Source of the DNA: Glebionis coronaria
Taxonomy: Eukaryota; Streptophyta; Magnoliopsida; Asterales; Asteraceae
Length of the DNA: 64,000 bases
Direction: 5' to 3'
Assembly: GCA_025667525.1 (NCBI GenBank)
Contig: JANFOE010000190.1
Location: 1,118,501 to 1,182,500 of the forward strand
Below the pieces are notes generated by a model that was given only the letters and a program-made list of their open reading frames with translations, did no database searches and had not been told where the DNA came from. Below are positions 1 to 10,036 of this stretch, piece after piece. Numbering within the stretch: position 1 is the stretch's first letter; each line of letters begins with the position of its first letter. The translations under genes and the position numbers were made by a program.

Positions 1-432
1 CAGTTGCTAAGAAAATGGGGGGACCACTTGTACGCTTTCATTTAATGCGGATGTGAAAAGAAGTTATAACAAATAAAAATCTCTTTCACATCCGAGCCTA
101 TAAATACCCCTCAATCAAAACAAACACACACACAAAGAACTTGCAATTTTACTCTGCCAAAATTTTCTCTCAAAGAAAAAGTGTGTGTGTTCAAACGAGT
201 TTCCAGAAAAGGTTTCTTGTAAAAAGGCAATTACATTGATCACTTGTTTTATTCTTATATAGCACAAATAATCAAAGTTACCTATTGTTTATAACTCTTG
301 ATCCTTTTTATAAGGCAAAAGTTCTCATAAGGTCACTTGGTGAATCTTGTTGTATTATAACAAGAAACAAGTCTTGATTTGATTTCCACAAATTGCCATT
401 TTCCTTTTTCAAATATTTAAAAGCTATCTTTA
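1..432 (+). promoter_or_regulatory. Promoter-like leader upstream of the accessory ORF of element A
   Basis: A TATA box (TATAAATA, 99-106) lies in a GC-balanced context and is followed by a CA-rich stretch (about 119-135) and a 300-bp AT-rich leader that ends at the ATG at 433. The layout resembles a plant core promoter and 5' UTR rather than the interior of a polyprotein gene. I infer that the accessory ORF has its own transcript. The left end of element A is outside the window, so this could instead be ordinary internal spacer. Confidence 0.4.
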
Positions 433-925
433 ATGGCAATGTCCAAGGCTATCAAATATGCCCCTCAGGCTGAACATCTCACCAATGAGGGTGTCCATTT
501 TGTAGGAAACAACTATGATGGAAATTTCAATTATCCTAGTAGTGTATCAGCCTACAAACCAATTTGCAAATTCTTGAAAAACTGTGATTGGGCTGATGCT
601 TTTACAAAATCCCCCTCAGTCTTCTACCATGAATATCTCAGGGAATTCTGGTTTACGGCTGTGGTTGTAACCCCTACCCAAGGGCCTGAAGGATCTCAGG
701 GGTCTAAGATCAAGTCACGTAAGAACTGTGTCATCATGTTCACTGTAAACAATGGGAAGACACCATTGATTTTAGACTTCAAAACATTTTGTTAAACCAG
801 TGGACTTGATCATAACAATGGAAAGTATGTTGCACATCCTGACATGGAGTCAGTTAAAAAAGGACTAAAAGAAATCGGGGTCCCTGAGTTACTTGTGACT
901 AAAACCCCATTGATCAAAACTGCTT
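433..925 (+). pseudogene. Accessory ORF of Copia-type element A, 5' part, broken
   Basis: The reading frame opens at ATG 433 and resembles the long accessory protein carried by large Copia-type retroelements in Asteraceae genomes. The visible N-terminal features include the stretches VHFVGNNYDGNFNYPS and YHEYLREFWFTAVV. Its function is unknown. A TAA at 793-795 interrupts the frame, and the same frame then stays open to 925. There element B is inserted within an Ala-Phe-Pro codon run, and the ORF resumes at 13217. Family recognition comes from general resemblance and was not searched. Confidence 0.65.
921..925 (+). repeat. Left target-site duplication of element B (TGCTT)
   Basis: TGCTT directly precedes the TG of the 5' LTR and is repeated directly after the CA of the 3' LTR (13217-13221). 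Removing 926-13221 restores the open frame of the interrupted accessory ORF, which confirms a clean 5-bp TSD. Confidence 0.95.
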
Positions 926-1246
926 TGTTGGAAATACGTTTTACGTATTAAGAAGGATCGGTCACTCCATTAATAGTCCATGTAATAGCTCATAGTTTAG
1001 TTAACTTTCTTTAATTATTTAACAAGAACAAGCCTAGCCTACAACATGTGTAGGCCGGCCCAAAATGTAAGCCCAAGCCCATGACAAGGGCTTGGGTATA
1101 TAAACCCTCTCCTTTGATGGAGAGGGGTGTGGTTTCATTATTTTACACATAGTTCCTTTTAACTTTCTCTCTCTAAAGTGTGAAATCCACCATCTCTCTA
1201 TCTCTTTCTCTCTCTAAAAACATAAGCATAGATTTACAAATCTACA
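926..1246 (+). repeat. 5' LTR of element B
   Basis: The LTR is 321 bp, starts TGTTGGAAAT and ends AAATCTACA. It has a TATA box (TATATAAA, 1097-1104) preceded by a short GGGCTTGGG stretch. A CT-rich leader (TCTCTCTCTAAA type, about 1165-1220) follows, typical of plant promoters and 5' UTRs. It matches 12896-13216 at every base that I compared. Confidence 0.95.
1097..1104 (+). promoter_or_regulatory. TATA box of the Copia LTR promoter
   Basis: TATATAAA lies 171 bp into the LTR, with transcription expected to start about 30 bp downstream. The same box is at 13067-13074 in the 3' LTR. Confidence 0.7.
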
Positions 1247-1248
1247 AA

Positions 1249-1261
1249 TGGTATCAAGAGC
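1249..1261 (+). other. Primer binding site of element B (initiator tRNA-Met type)
   Basis: TGGTATCAAGAGC starts 2 bp after the LTR. It matches the usual plant complement of the 3' end of initiator tRNA-Met except for one extra A in the middle, so the primer match is imperfect. Confidence 0.75.
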
Positions 1262-1589
1262 TTGGGATGAAATATAGGTTTGTTTTTGTGTTCTAAACAT
1301 TTCGTAGATTGTTGGTTTGTTTTGAGCCGAATCTTCAAATTTTTTTTGTGTTGGATCGAAGTTTAAAGTAGTGTAACATAGGGATTCGTGCTTAAGAGGG
1401 TTCTTGGGATCTTGGTTTTCATTAAAACATCAGTTTTCTTGGATCAAAAGTGCAAAAAAGTTGGTGTTCTTCATTCCGAAATTCTAGCAGAAACATCCAT
1501 CGGAAAGTACAATTTGTACGTGGGGTTCCATCGCAATAACCTTACCATCGGAAAGGGTTTGGTTCTACATTGCGATCGTTGGATTTTCT

Positions 1590-1935
1590 TACTTATTCCG
1601 ATCTGGACATTTCGATCGTACTTTGCGATCTGGGATTCCGACGGGTATAAGGAAGTATTTTAAGTCGTTACTCTGCTCGAATTTTGTCAGCTACTTTGCG
1701 ATCTGAGTATTCCGATAGTTCATTACGATCTGAATCTTTACGATAGGGCTTTGCGATCTGAACATTTCGACAGCATTGCATTTCGATCTAGGCATTCAGA
1801 TACCTCCATCATTCCGACCAAGTTACATTACGATCTGGACTTTGCGATCTAAACATTTCGACAGCCTTGCTTTGCGATCTGGACTTTGCGATCTGACATT
1901 CCGATCTGGTATTCCGATCTAGACATTCCGACAAT
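1590..1935 (+). repeat. Degenerate short repeats in the Copia leader (CGATCTG / CATTCCGA)
   Basis: About a dozen copies of CGATCT occur in roughly 340 bp, most preceded by TTG or TTC and followed by G. They alternate with ACATTYCGA-type motifs, giving an irregular unit of about 20-25 bp. The spacing is too uneven for a simple microsatellite. It could be a packaging, dimerisation or regulatory element of the RNA, or leader repeat growth. No function can be shown. Confidence 0.7.
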
Positions 1936-2105
1936 CCAAAAATTATTCCATAAAAAATTTCGAATCGTGTGTAATTTTGTCTTGGAATTTTTGGTTTATC
2001 GAGAACATATTTTAAGGGATTTTAACATTGTTTCTCGACTTCAACACAAAAACACTTAACCTTATTTCATTGTTCGATCAACTTTGTAAATCTTAACTTA
2101 TTGAA

Positions 2106-3419
2106 ATGGAGTATACATCTCTTACGGATAAGTCCATCCTCTCGGGTATGGATAATCGTCCACCAATGTTGGTGAAGACTATGTATGAGGAATGGGCTTC
2201 CCGAATGGAACTTTATATGTTGAACAAGGAGAATGGACATCTAATTTGGGCATCGGTGCTCAATGGACCATTAGATTATGGTACTGTGACGGAAGGTACG
2301 ACCACTCGTCCTCGCACAACGGGTGAGTTGACTGGAGATATGAAGATTCAAGACAAATGTGATAAGTATGCAACAAACATCATTCTCCAAGCCCTTCCTC
2401 CAGATGTCTATAAACTCGTCAGCAAACATAAAGTTGCCAAAGAGCTATGGGAGAGAATTCGTGTTCTAATGCAATGCACCTCGTTAACTAAACAAGAACG
2501 AGAGTGTAAGCTTTATGATACTTTTGATAAGTTTGCCTATGTGCCAGGGGAGACTCTCAATGACTACTATCTGAGATTTACCCTATTGTTGAATGAGCTA
2601 AATATCTATGGCATGGCAATCCCTACCTTTCAATTGAACACCAAGTATTTGAACACTCTTCCTCCAGAATGGAAAAAATACGTGACGGATGTTAAATTGG
2701 CTAAGGACTTGCATAACACCAATGTGGATCAACTTCAAGCTTTTCTTCAACAACACGAATGCCATGTGATCGAGGATCGGTTGTCTACACCTCAAGTTCA
2801 TGATCCACTTGCAATGTATGCTTCTCAACAAAACATGGCTTATACTTATCAACAACCATCATACTTGCAGCAACCACCACCACACATCTATCAGCAACCA
2901 CAGCAACCATCTTATCAACCACCAATGATGCCACAGCAAGAATATCAACAAAGTGTTCATCAACAATCTTTTCAACAGCAACCACCATATCAAACAACAC
3001 CATCACAAGCCAACACTTCTCCATTGGGTTATACTCCTCAGCAAGGATATTTTCCAATTGAAGCACAACCAGCACAAGCTTTCTACTCTAATGAACTTCC
3101 ACCAATCCAAGCACCAGTCTTTACTCCAAATGATACGCCAGCTGATGTTCTAAACCATCTTACAGCCTACTTGTCAAAACTTGTTGCAACTAGAGGATTT
3201 CCACCAACAAATAATCAGCTCCGCACCTCATCAAATCCTCGACAACAAGCCACTGTTCAAGATGGTCAAGTGACGGTGCAACCTATTCAGGGAAGGCAAA
3301 ATTCATATGGACCTCCTACAAGGACTGGGAACAATCAAGCTGTGAATTCTCAAGCTAGTGGAAATGGGAGTCCTATTGGTCCTAAGAAGGTTGTGACTTG
3401 CTACAATTGCCGAGGATAA
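2106..3419 (+). pseudogene. gag: Copia gag, interrupted inside the zinc knuckle
   Basis: Residues about 20-235 form a Copia capsid-type domain of the UBN2/retrotran_gag group, with TNIILQALPPDVYKLV, AKELWERI and LNDYYLRFTLLLNEL. A Gln/Pro-rich low-complexity stretch follows (about 2830-3110). The frame ends at TAA 3417-3419 exactly between the first CysXXCys and the His of a CCHC zinc knuckle. The remaining knuckle residues (GHMARECTQP) continue in the same frame from 3420. The stop therefore replaces a single knuckle residue. ATG 2106 is chosen because it follows the leader directly. Confidence 0.85.
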
Positions 3420-6212
3420 GGTCATATGGCTAGGGAATGCACTCAGCCGAAAAGGAGAAGGGATGATGCATGGTTTCGTGAGAAAATGTATTTGGTTGAT
3501 GCTCAGTCTAAGGGGAATATTTTGGATTCAGAGGAGTTAGCATTTCTTGCAGACCCAGGGGCAACAGATACTGAAGGCATTGGAGTTGTTTCCACTTCTA
3601 ATGCAGCTTATCAAGCGGATGATCTTGATGCATACGATTCGGATTGTGATGACATTCACTCTGCCCAAGCTGCTCTCGTTGCTAATCTCTCTCACTACGG
3701 TTCTGATGTCATCAGTGAGGTACCAACCACATCTAATAATATTGATGAAAACCAACATCAAGTTGGGCATGAAAATGACAACCTCGAACAGCATTCGGGA
3801 ACTAGTAGCTCAAATAAAGTGGTACCCAATCCAACACATTTGAGTGAACCTCAACCAAATGCTACGACGGGTATGGAATCTTATGCTCAACATGATTTGG
3901 TCATGGTGCCTAAACATATTATTGATCAAATGCATATGGCCCTCAAACAATCCGTAGATACGAATTCCACCCTAACTGCTGAGCTTGCGTTGCATAAAGA
4001 AAAGGTCAAAACTTTTGAAATGGTCCCTCAAGAAGAGAAAATAACATGTTCTGAATTTGACCAATTTCGTTTTGAAAAGATTGAACACTTGAAAGAAATA
4101 GAATCATTAAAAGCTAATCTTTCCAATGAATTAAAAGAAAAAGAGTCGGTTGTCAATGATTTTCAGAAACTTAAAAAGGATTTTGAAACTCTCGAGTCTA
4201 AAAAGGTTGAATCGGAAATTAATGCTACCAAACTTCTTAAATTCAAAGAACAACAGCTTTTAAAACAATACGCTTCCACAAAAAAGGTTCATCTTTTAAC
4301 TAAATCATTTAAAGAATTCGAACTTAAGCGTCTTCAAGATTTACCACCTAATCCCGGTTATGCAAAACAAGCTCAGGAATATATTCCCGGTCTTTATGAC
4401 ATGACCATAATTGGAAAATCGACAGAAGCACCTTTTGTTCGTAGTACTGAGGAGACACAATCACTTGGGGATGAAACTCATTCTAAAATGCTTTCAAAAT
4501 TCCATACAATTGATTATCATCAACATAACAAAGATCAATTTTCGAAAAAGACACGCATTCGCTTACAAAAGGAATTAGCAGAATTAACAGTTCTTGTGCC
4601 CCAAAGTTTGTCAAGAGAAAACCTTCCTAGTACGTCTCCTACACTCGTCAAAAAGGATTTAACGAAGTTAATTCCACCGGTAAGTAAGGCGTCCGTTAAC
4701 TTAAATACGGTTCACCAACACTTAGCCAATTTTGACAAGGTCATTTTGGAACGTACGACGGCCACGGCCATAACGGAAGGTGAATGGAACTTTGAGCACA
4801 CTAGAGCTGCGTTTCGAGATGAAATTGTTCCGTTTGTAAACAATGTTAAAGCTTGTCTTCGTAATATTGATCAAGATTTGTTTTTGGAAATAGAAGAAGT
4901 TAGACGTGTTTTCAATGAAATGGAAGATGCTTATGAAAACAGTTTACTTAAAATAGAACGGGTTTCACGCCATAATGATCTGCTTCTGAATCAAGTGATG
5001 TCTCATGATATAGTTTCTGTCTGTGTGAATACAAGTGTTGATAATGATTCTATTGTGCATAATGTTGAATCTGTGGATACTGTGGTAGATAGTACTTGTC
5101 ACGAATCTGACGCTGAATTTTTAAAGCTTCAAGATTCATATTCTTCGCTTTCAAAACGTTTTGATGAGATTCAAACACATTGTATTTCGCTTGAATGCAA
5201 GCAACAATTTATTCAAGAAATCTTTGAAACGTCATTCGAAGGTGTTAATATCGATGATGCAAATTTTGAAAAGAATTTTCGATTGAATTTACAATCAAAA
5301 CAGCGTCAGGCAAGTGACAAAATTGCTAACTCTTTGCCGATAGAAATAGAGAAATCTAAGGAGCTTAACTGTGTGAACGTACTTGAGGCCGCTGAGAGTT
5401 TTAGACTTGATCTAGACAATCAAGTTTCCAAGATTTTGTCCAAAGTTGATAACTTAAAACAGAAAAATACACGACTCTTCGATTCAGTACAGCCCGCATG
5501 TGTTGATACCACTGCACAGAATCAATCATTTATTGAACAATTGAATCGAAAGTCGATGGAAATATCTGATTTGAGGGAACAAATTTGTGATAAGAACCTG
5601 GTCTTGGCTGAGTTAAAGGAAACACTTCGTACTCTAAAAGGTAAGAATGTTGTGGATAACGCAGCCACTATCTCAGCATCGTCCTCTAGTGCAATCAAAA
5701 GAACCCTTATTGCCGTCACACCACTTAACAAGGGCCCTAGGACTAAACCATCTCAAACTTTGGTCACTAAAGATAAGGCGGAATCAAAACCAGCTTCTAA
5801 TATTCCCGTGTTGCCATCTACAGGAGTAAGCACCACTACTAAGGCTCAAAGATCTAAGCTTAAAAGAAACAAGAAGAATGATAGGATCTTGCCCCCCTCT
5901 AGTAGTCAAGTGAAGAAGAAAGTAGAAGCCCATCCTAGGAATGTTATTTCTGTTTTGAATAAAAAGAATCATGTAGCTAAACCTAAAGGCTCTGCGGTTG
6001 TGCAGCGTTCTAAGCCTACTGTGAATTCTAATTTAAAATGTTGGAATTGCAATGAATGTATGTTTTCTAGTCGTCATGATTCTTGTCTTATTGACCATGT
6101 GAATGAGATGCATGCCCGGAAAAATGGATTAGAATGGAAACCGACTGGGAAAGTGTTAACCCAAGTTGGTTGGATGTGGCGCCCCACTGGTAGAACTTTC
6201 ACTATAGCATGA
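3420..6212 (+). pseudogene. Copia gag-pol spacer: end of the zinc knuckle plus a long coiled-coil region
   Basis: After the knuckle remnant the same frame stays open for about 930 codons with no enzymatic motif. It begins acidic (DDLDAYDSDCDD). Two long Lys/Glu/Leu-rich stretches (about 3960-4330 and 4800-5640) then look like coiled coils. A Lys/Ser-rich basic segment follows, then a Cys-rich patch CWNCNEC with downstream His/Cys (about 6037-6110), a possible metal-binding module. It stops at TGA 6210-6212. Spacers like this between Gag and protease occur in Copia relatives in Asteraceae genomes. Their function is unknown; assembly or host interaction is conceivable. Confidence 0.75.
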
Positions 6213-6620
6213 AATATGTGCCCTTTAACTAGGATCACTCCCACTGAAGTGAAGAAAGCGTGCCCTTTAACTAGGAGTACCAAGGCTACCAAAATACAAG
6301 CGTGTCCTTTAACTAGGAACACTGACACTACTGTAGGAACCAAGTGCCCTTTAAATAGGTCTACTCCCACTGTAGTGCCCGCGAATAATCCAAAACCTAA
6401 GAAAGTTGGAACAGTAAAACCTGTTAGTGCTAAAACTCACATTAGAAAACGCAGGAAATCTAAGGGTCTCAAAAATGTTAGAAATTCTGATAATTCTATA
6501 TCTGTATCTGCTAACACTCCGGAACCAATAGTTTCCAATGCATTGTCTACTGTTGTTATTGAAAACAGGTGGTCCAAATTGTTCTCTGGTATTTGGACTC
6601 TGGTTGCTCCAAGCATATGA
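6213..6620 (+). pseudogene. Copia pol segment before the protease, ends at a frameshift
   Basis: This continues the frame of the spacer after the TGA at 6210. It holds the CPLTR repeats and a basic, Ser/Asn-rich linker, and reaches the SKLFSGIW block that normally runs straight into the protease active site. The active site DSGCS is instead in the frame one base earlier, so a single base was probably lost between about 6570 and 6598. The old frame ends at TGA 6618-6620. Confidence 0.7.
6219..6386 (+). repeat. Four in-frame 42-bp repeats (CPLTR motif)
   Basis: Units start at 6219, 6261, 6303 and 6345. Each encodes 14 residues opening with CPLTR (CPLNR in the last). The exact period of 42 bp keeps the gag-pol frame, so the array lengthened while the protein was still translated. 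It lies just upstream of the protease. Confidence 0.85.
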
Positions 6621-8491
6621 CCGGAGATCGCTCTCAGCTCAGAAATTTCGTCAGCAAGTTTCTTGGTACGGTTCGATTTGGAAATGATCATATTGTAAAG
6701 ATAATGGGTTATGGTGAATATCATATTGGGAATGTTATAATTTCAAGAGTGTATTACGTGGAAGGTCTCGGTCACAACTTATTTTCTGTGGGACAATTTT
6801 GTGATGCAAACCTAGAAGTTGCTTTTCGAGAGCATACCTGCTTCATTCGTAATTTGGAAGGGGTTGATTTATTGAAAGGTACTCGAAGGAATAATTTGTA
6901 TACTTTGTCTCTACATGACATGATGGCCGCTTCTCCCGTATGTCTTCTCTCCAAAGCATCGAAGACTAAGTCATGGTTATGGCATCGACGGTTATCTCAT
7001 CTTAACTTTGACGCTATTAATCACTTGGCGAAAAACGAACTTGTTCGTGGTCTTCCTAAACTATCATTTCACAAGGATCATTTGTGTTCCGCGTGTACAA
7101 TGGGGAAAAGCACTAAGAAATCATACAAACCCAAAACGGAAGACACCAACCAAGAGAAACTTTATCTGTTGCATATGGATCTTTGTGGGCCAATGCGTGT
7201 TGAAAGTCTTAGTGGCAAAAAGTACATCCTCGTCATTGTCGACGATTTCTCTCGGTTTACATGGGTGAAATTTCTTAAAGCAAAAAATGAGGCACCTAAA
7301 TTCATCATCATATTTCTCAAGATGATTCAAGTGCGTCTCAGCACTACTGTCCGACACATTCGTACAGATAATGGAACCGAATTTGTGAATCAAATTTTGC
7401 GTGATTATTATGAAGAAGTTGGCATTTCTCATGAAACATCCGTTGCTCGCACTCCACAGCAAAACGGTGTCGTTGAAAGGCGAAATCGCACACTTATGGA
7501 AGCTGCTAGAACGATGTTAATTTACGCAAAGGCTCCATTGTTTTTATGGGCAGAAGCAGTATCTACAGCAGTGTACACCCAAAACCGGTCACTAATTCGT
7601 AAACGCCATGGTAAAACACCCTATGAGCTTCTCCATGGAAAAGTACCAGATTTATCATATCTTCATGTATTTGGTTCTCTTTGCTATCCAAATAATGATG
7701 GTGACAATTTGGGAAAACTTCAACCAAAGGCTGATATTGGTATTTTCATTGGTTACGCCCCCGCAAAGAAGGCATACCGAATCTACAACCGTAACTCTCG
7801 CAAGATCCTCGAAACTATGAATGTTGATTTTGATGAGCTGACAGCAATGGCTTCTGAGCAAAGCAGCTCTGAACCCGCACTTCATGAAATGGGACCCAGT
7901 AACATTAGTTCTGGTCTTGTCCCAAACAACCCTACTTCATCATCATTTACACCACCTTCTAGGAAGGAATGGAATACGTTGTTTCAACCGTTCTTTGATG
8001 AATTCTTTACTCCTCCAAGTATTGTTGCTCCAGAACCTGAGGTAATAGCTCCGGTAACCGAAGTTGTCGCTCCAGCAACCGTTGCACAATCAGACACATC
8101 TGCACCTACAATTGGTCAAGATATACCTTCAACGAGTAATTCTCAACCAACACATGTAACAACTACCCACGTCATGCCTATTGATGATGAAGAGGATGAT
8201 GATGATCACGATTTGGAATTCGCTCAAATGCGTGAACTTCCATTCTTTGGTGTACCAGTTCCTGACCCTAATCAAGCCGGGTCATCCACCTCAGAGGAAG
8301 CTCCTTCTATAGTTTACTCCAATCCACGGATTCGTGAACATGACAGCAAGTGGACAAAGGATCATCCTATAGATTCTATTATTGGTGACCCTAATCGTCC
8401 GGTATCCACACGAAGTCAGTTACAAGAAAGTGCAATGTTTTGTCACTTTGATGCTTTTCTCACTGAAGTTGAACCTAAGACATGGAAATAA
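6569..8491 (+). pseudogene. pol: Copia pol: protease, GAG-pre-integrase and integrase
   Basis: The protease active site DSG is at 6596-6604. A GAG-pre-integrase zinc module follows (WLWHRRLSHLNF ... CSACTMGKS, about 6973-7130). The integrase core has the DDE residues D 7178-7180, D 7367-7369 and E 7475-7477, the last two 35 residues apart as expected. The usual block with RTDNGTEF and TPQQNGVVERRNRTL is present. An acidic linker (EEDDDDHD) precedes the RT. The frame ends at TAA 8489-8491 after EPKTWK, yet reads on into RT with no shift, so this is a point stop. Each segment would encode an intact domain, but not as one polyprotein. Confidence 0.9.
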
Positions 8492-9088
8492 GCTTTTACC
8501 CAATCCTGTTGGATAAAAGCTATGCAAGAAGAACTTAATGAGTTTATACGTCTTGAAGTATGGGAACTTGTCCCATGCCCGGATCAAGTGCAGTTACTCA
8601 CTTTGAAATGGGTTTACAAGGTTAAACTCAATGAGTTAGGCGGAATATTGAAAAACAAAGCTCGACTAGTAGCTCGGGGATACAAGCAACTATTGGGCGT
8701 CGACTTTATGGAATCCTTTGCACCTGTTGCCCGTTTGGAAGCTATTAGACTATTCCTCGCTTATGCAGCTCATATGAATATGATCGTCTATCAGATGGAT
8801 GTGAAGACGGCATTTCTTAATGGTGAAATCAAGGAAGAAGTCTATGTTCAACAGCCGGATGGTTTTGTGAATCCTAATTATCCTAATCATGTGTACAAGC
8901 TTAAGAAGGCTCTCTATGGGTTGAAGCAAGCTCCACGCGCATGGTATGATCTATTGTCACAATTCCTCATTACTCAAGGCTTCGCAAAAGGCAAGGTGGA
9001 TCCCACGCTGTTCATTCAGAAACGAGGTAAAGATATGATTATGGTACAAATATATGTTGATGATATTATATTTGCAGCCTCGACCTAA
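8492..9088 (+). pseudogene. pol: Copia reverse transcriptase, N-terminal and palm part
   Basis: The RT reads in the same frame as the integrase. Recognisable blocks are [53 protein letters not shown] and [13 protein letters not shown], then the catalytic YVDD at 9053-9064. It breaks at TAA 9086-9088 shortly after YVDD. Confidence 0.9.
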
Positions 9089-10036
9089 ACCTTATCGGAT
9101 GAGTTTGGGACACTCATGTCTTCCAAGTTTAAGATGTCAATGATGGGCAAGGTATCATTCTTCTTAGGTCTTCAGATATCTCAGAGTCCCAGAGGCATCT
9201 TTATTAATCAATCCAAATATGCCCTTGAATCGCTTAAGAAATATAAGATGGAATCTTGCGACCCCGTGGACACTCCAATGGTGGAGAAATCTAAGCTTGA
9301 TGCAGATCCACATGGAGTTGCCGTTGATCCGACACTTTATCGTGGAATGATCGGTACTCTTCTGTATATCACAGCCAGTCGACCTGATCTTCAGTTTGCT
9401 ATATGTATGTGTGCCAGGTATCAAACTAGGCCTACTGAGTTACACTTAGCTACTGTTAAAAGGATCTTTCGATATCTTAAAGGAACCATTAATCGGGGAC
9501 TTTGGTATTCGAAGGACTCTTCTATTGCACTAATGGCATATGCAGATGCGGATCATGCGGGTTGTCAAGATACAAGGTGTAGCACGAGTGGAACTTTGCA
9601 ACTATTAGGAGATCGACTAATCAGTTGGGCATCGAAAAGGCAGAAAAGCGCTGCAATTTCAAGTACGGAAGCAGAATACATAGCTATGTCCGGTTGCTGT
9701 GCTCAAATTCTTTGGATGAGATCGCAATTAACCGACTATGGTCTAGGTTTCAACAAGATTCCGATGTACTGTGACAACAAGAGTGCCATTGCCTTATGCT
9801 GCAACAACGTTCAATTCTCCCGGTCGAAGCATATTGACATTCGCTACCACTTCATCAAGGAGCAAGTGGAAAATGGAGTAATCGAGCTTTACTTTGTCCG
9901 ATCTGAGTATCAATTGGCGGATATTTTCACGAAGGCTTTAGATCGCGCTCGAATTGAATTTTTGGCCGACAAGCTAGGAATGAGAACTTTCTCGCCTGAG
10001 ACTCTAAAGGAACTGGCAGATGAAGCGAAAGAATAG
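9089..10036 (+). pseudogene. pol: Copia RT C-terminus and RNase H
   Basis: The same frame continues after the stop at 9086. FFLGLQI and the thumb region are followed by RNase H with [29 protein letters not shown] and [12 protein letters not shown], the standard Copia order and spacing. It ends at a natural stop (10034-10036). The C-terminus is full length. Confidence 0.9.

Larger units (their letters stand above)
1247..2105 (+). other. Leader of element B, with a CGATCT-rich repeat field
   Basis: This is the 859-bp untranslated leader between the LTR and the gag ATG. A 91-codon ORF (1388-1663) lies in it but resembles nothing that I know and ends in the repeat field, so it is probably chance. 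The distal half is an irregular repeat array, listed separately. Confidence 0.6.

Noticed and set aside
1388..1663. 91-codon frame in the Copia leader
   Set aside because: No recognisable domain, ends in the CGATCT repeat field.
2598..3075. Minus-strand frames opposite Copia gag (85 and 96 codons)
   Set aside because: Shadows of the gag frame and of its Gln-rich stretch.
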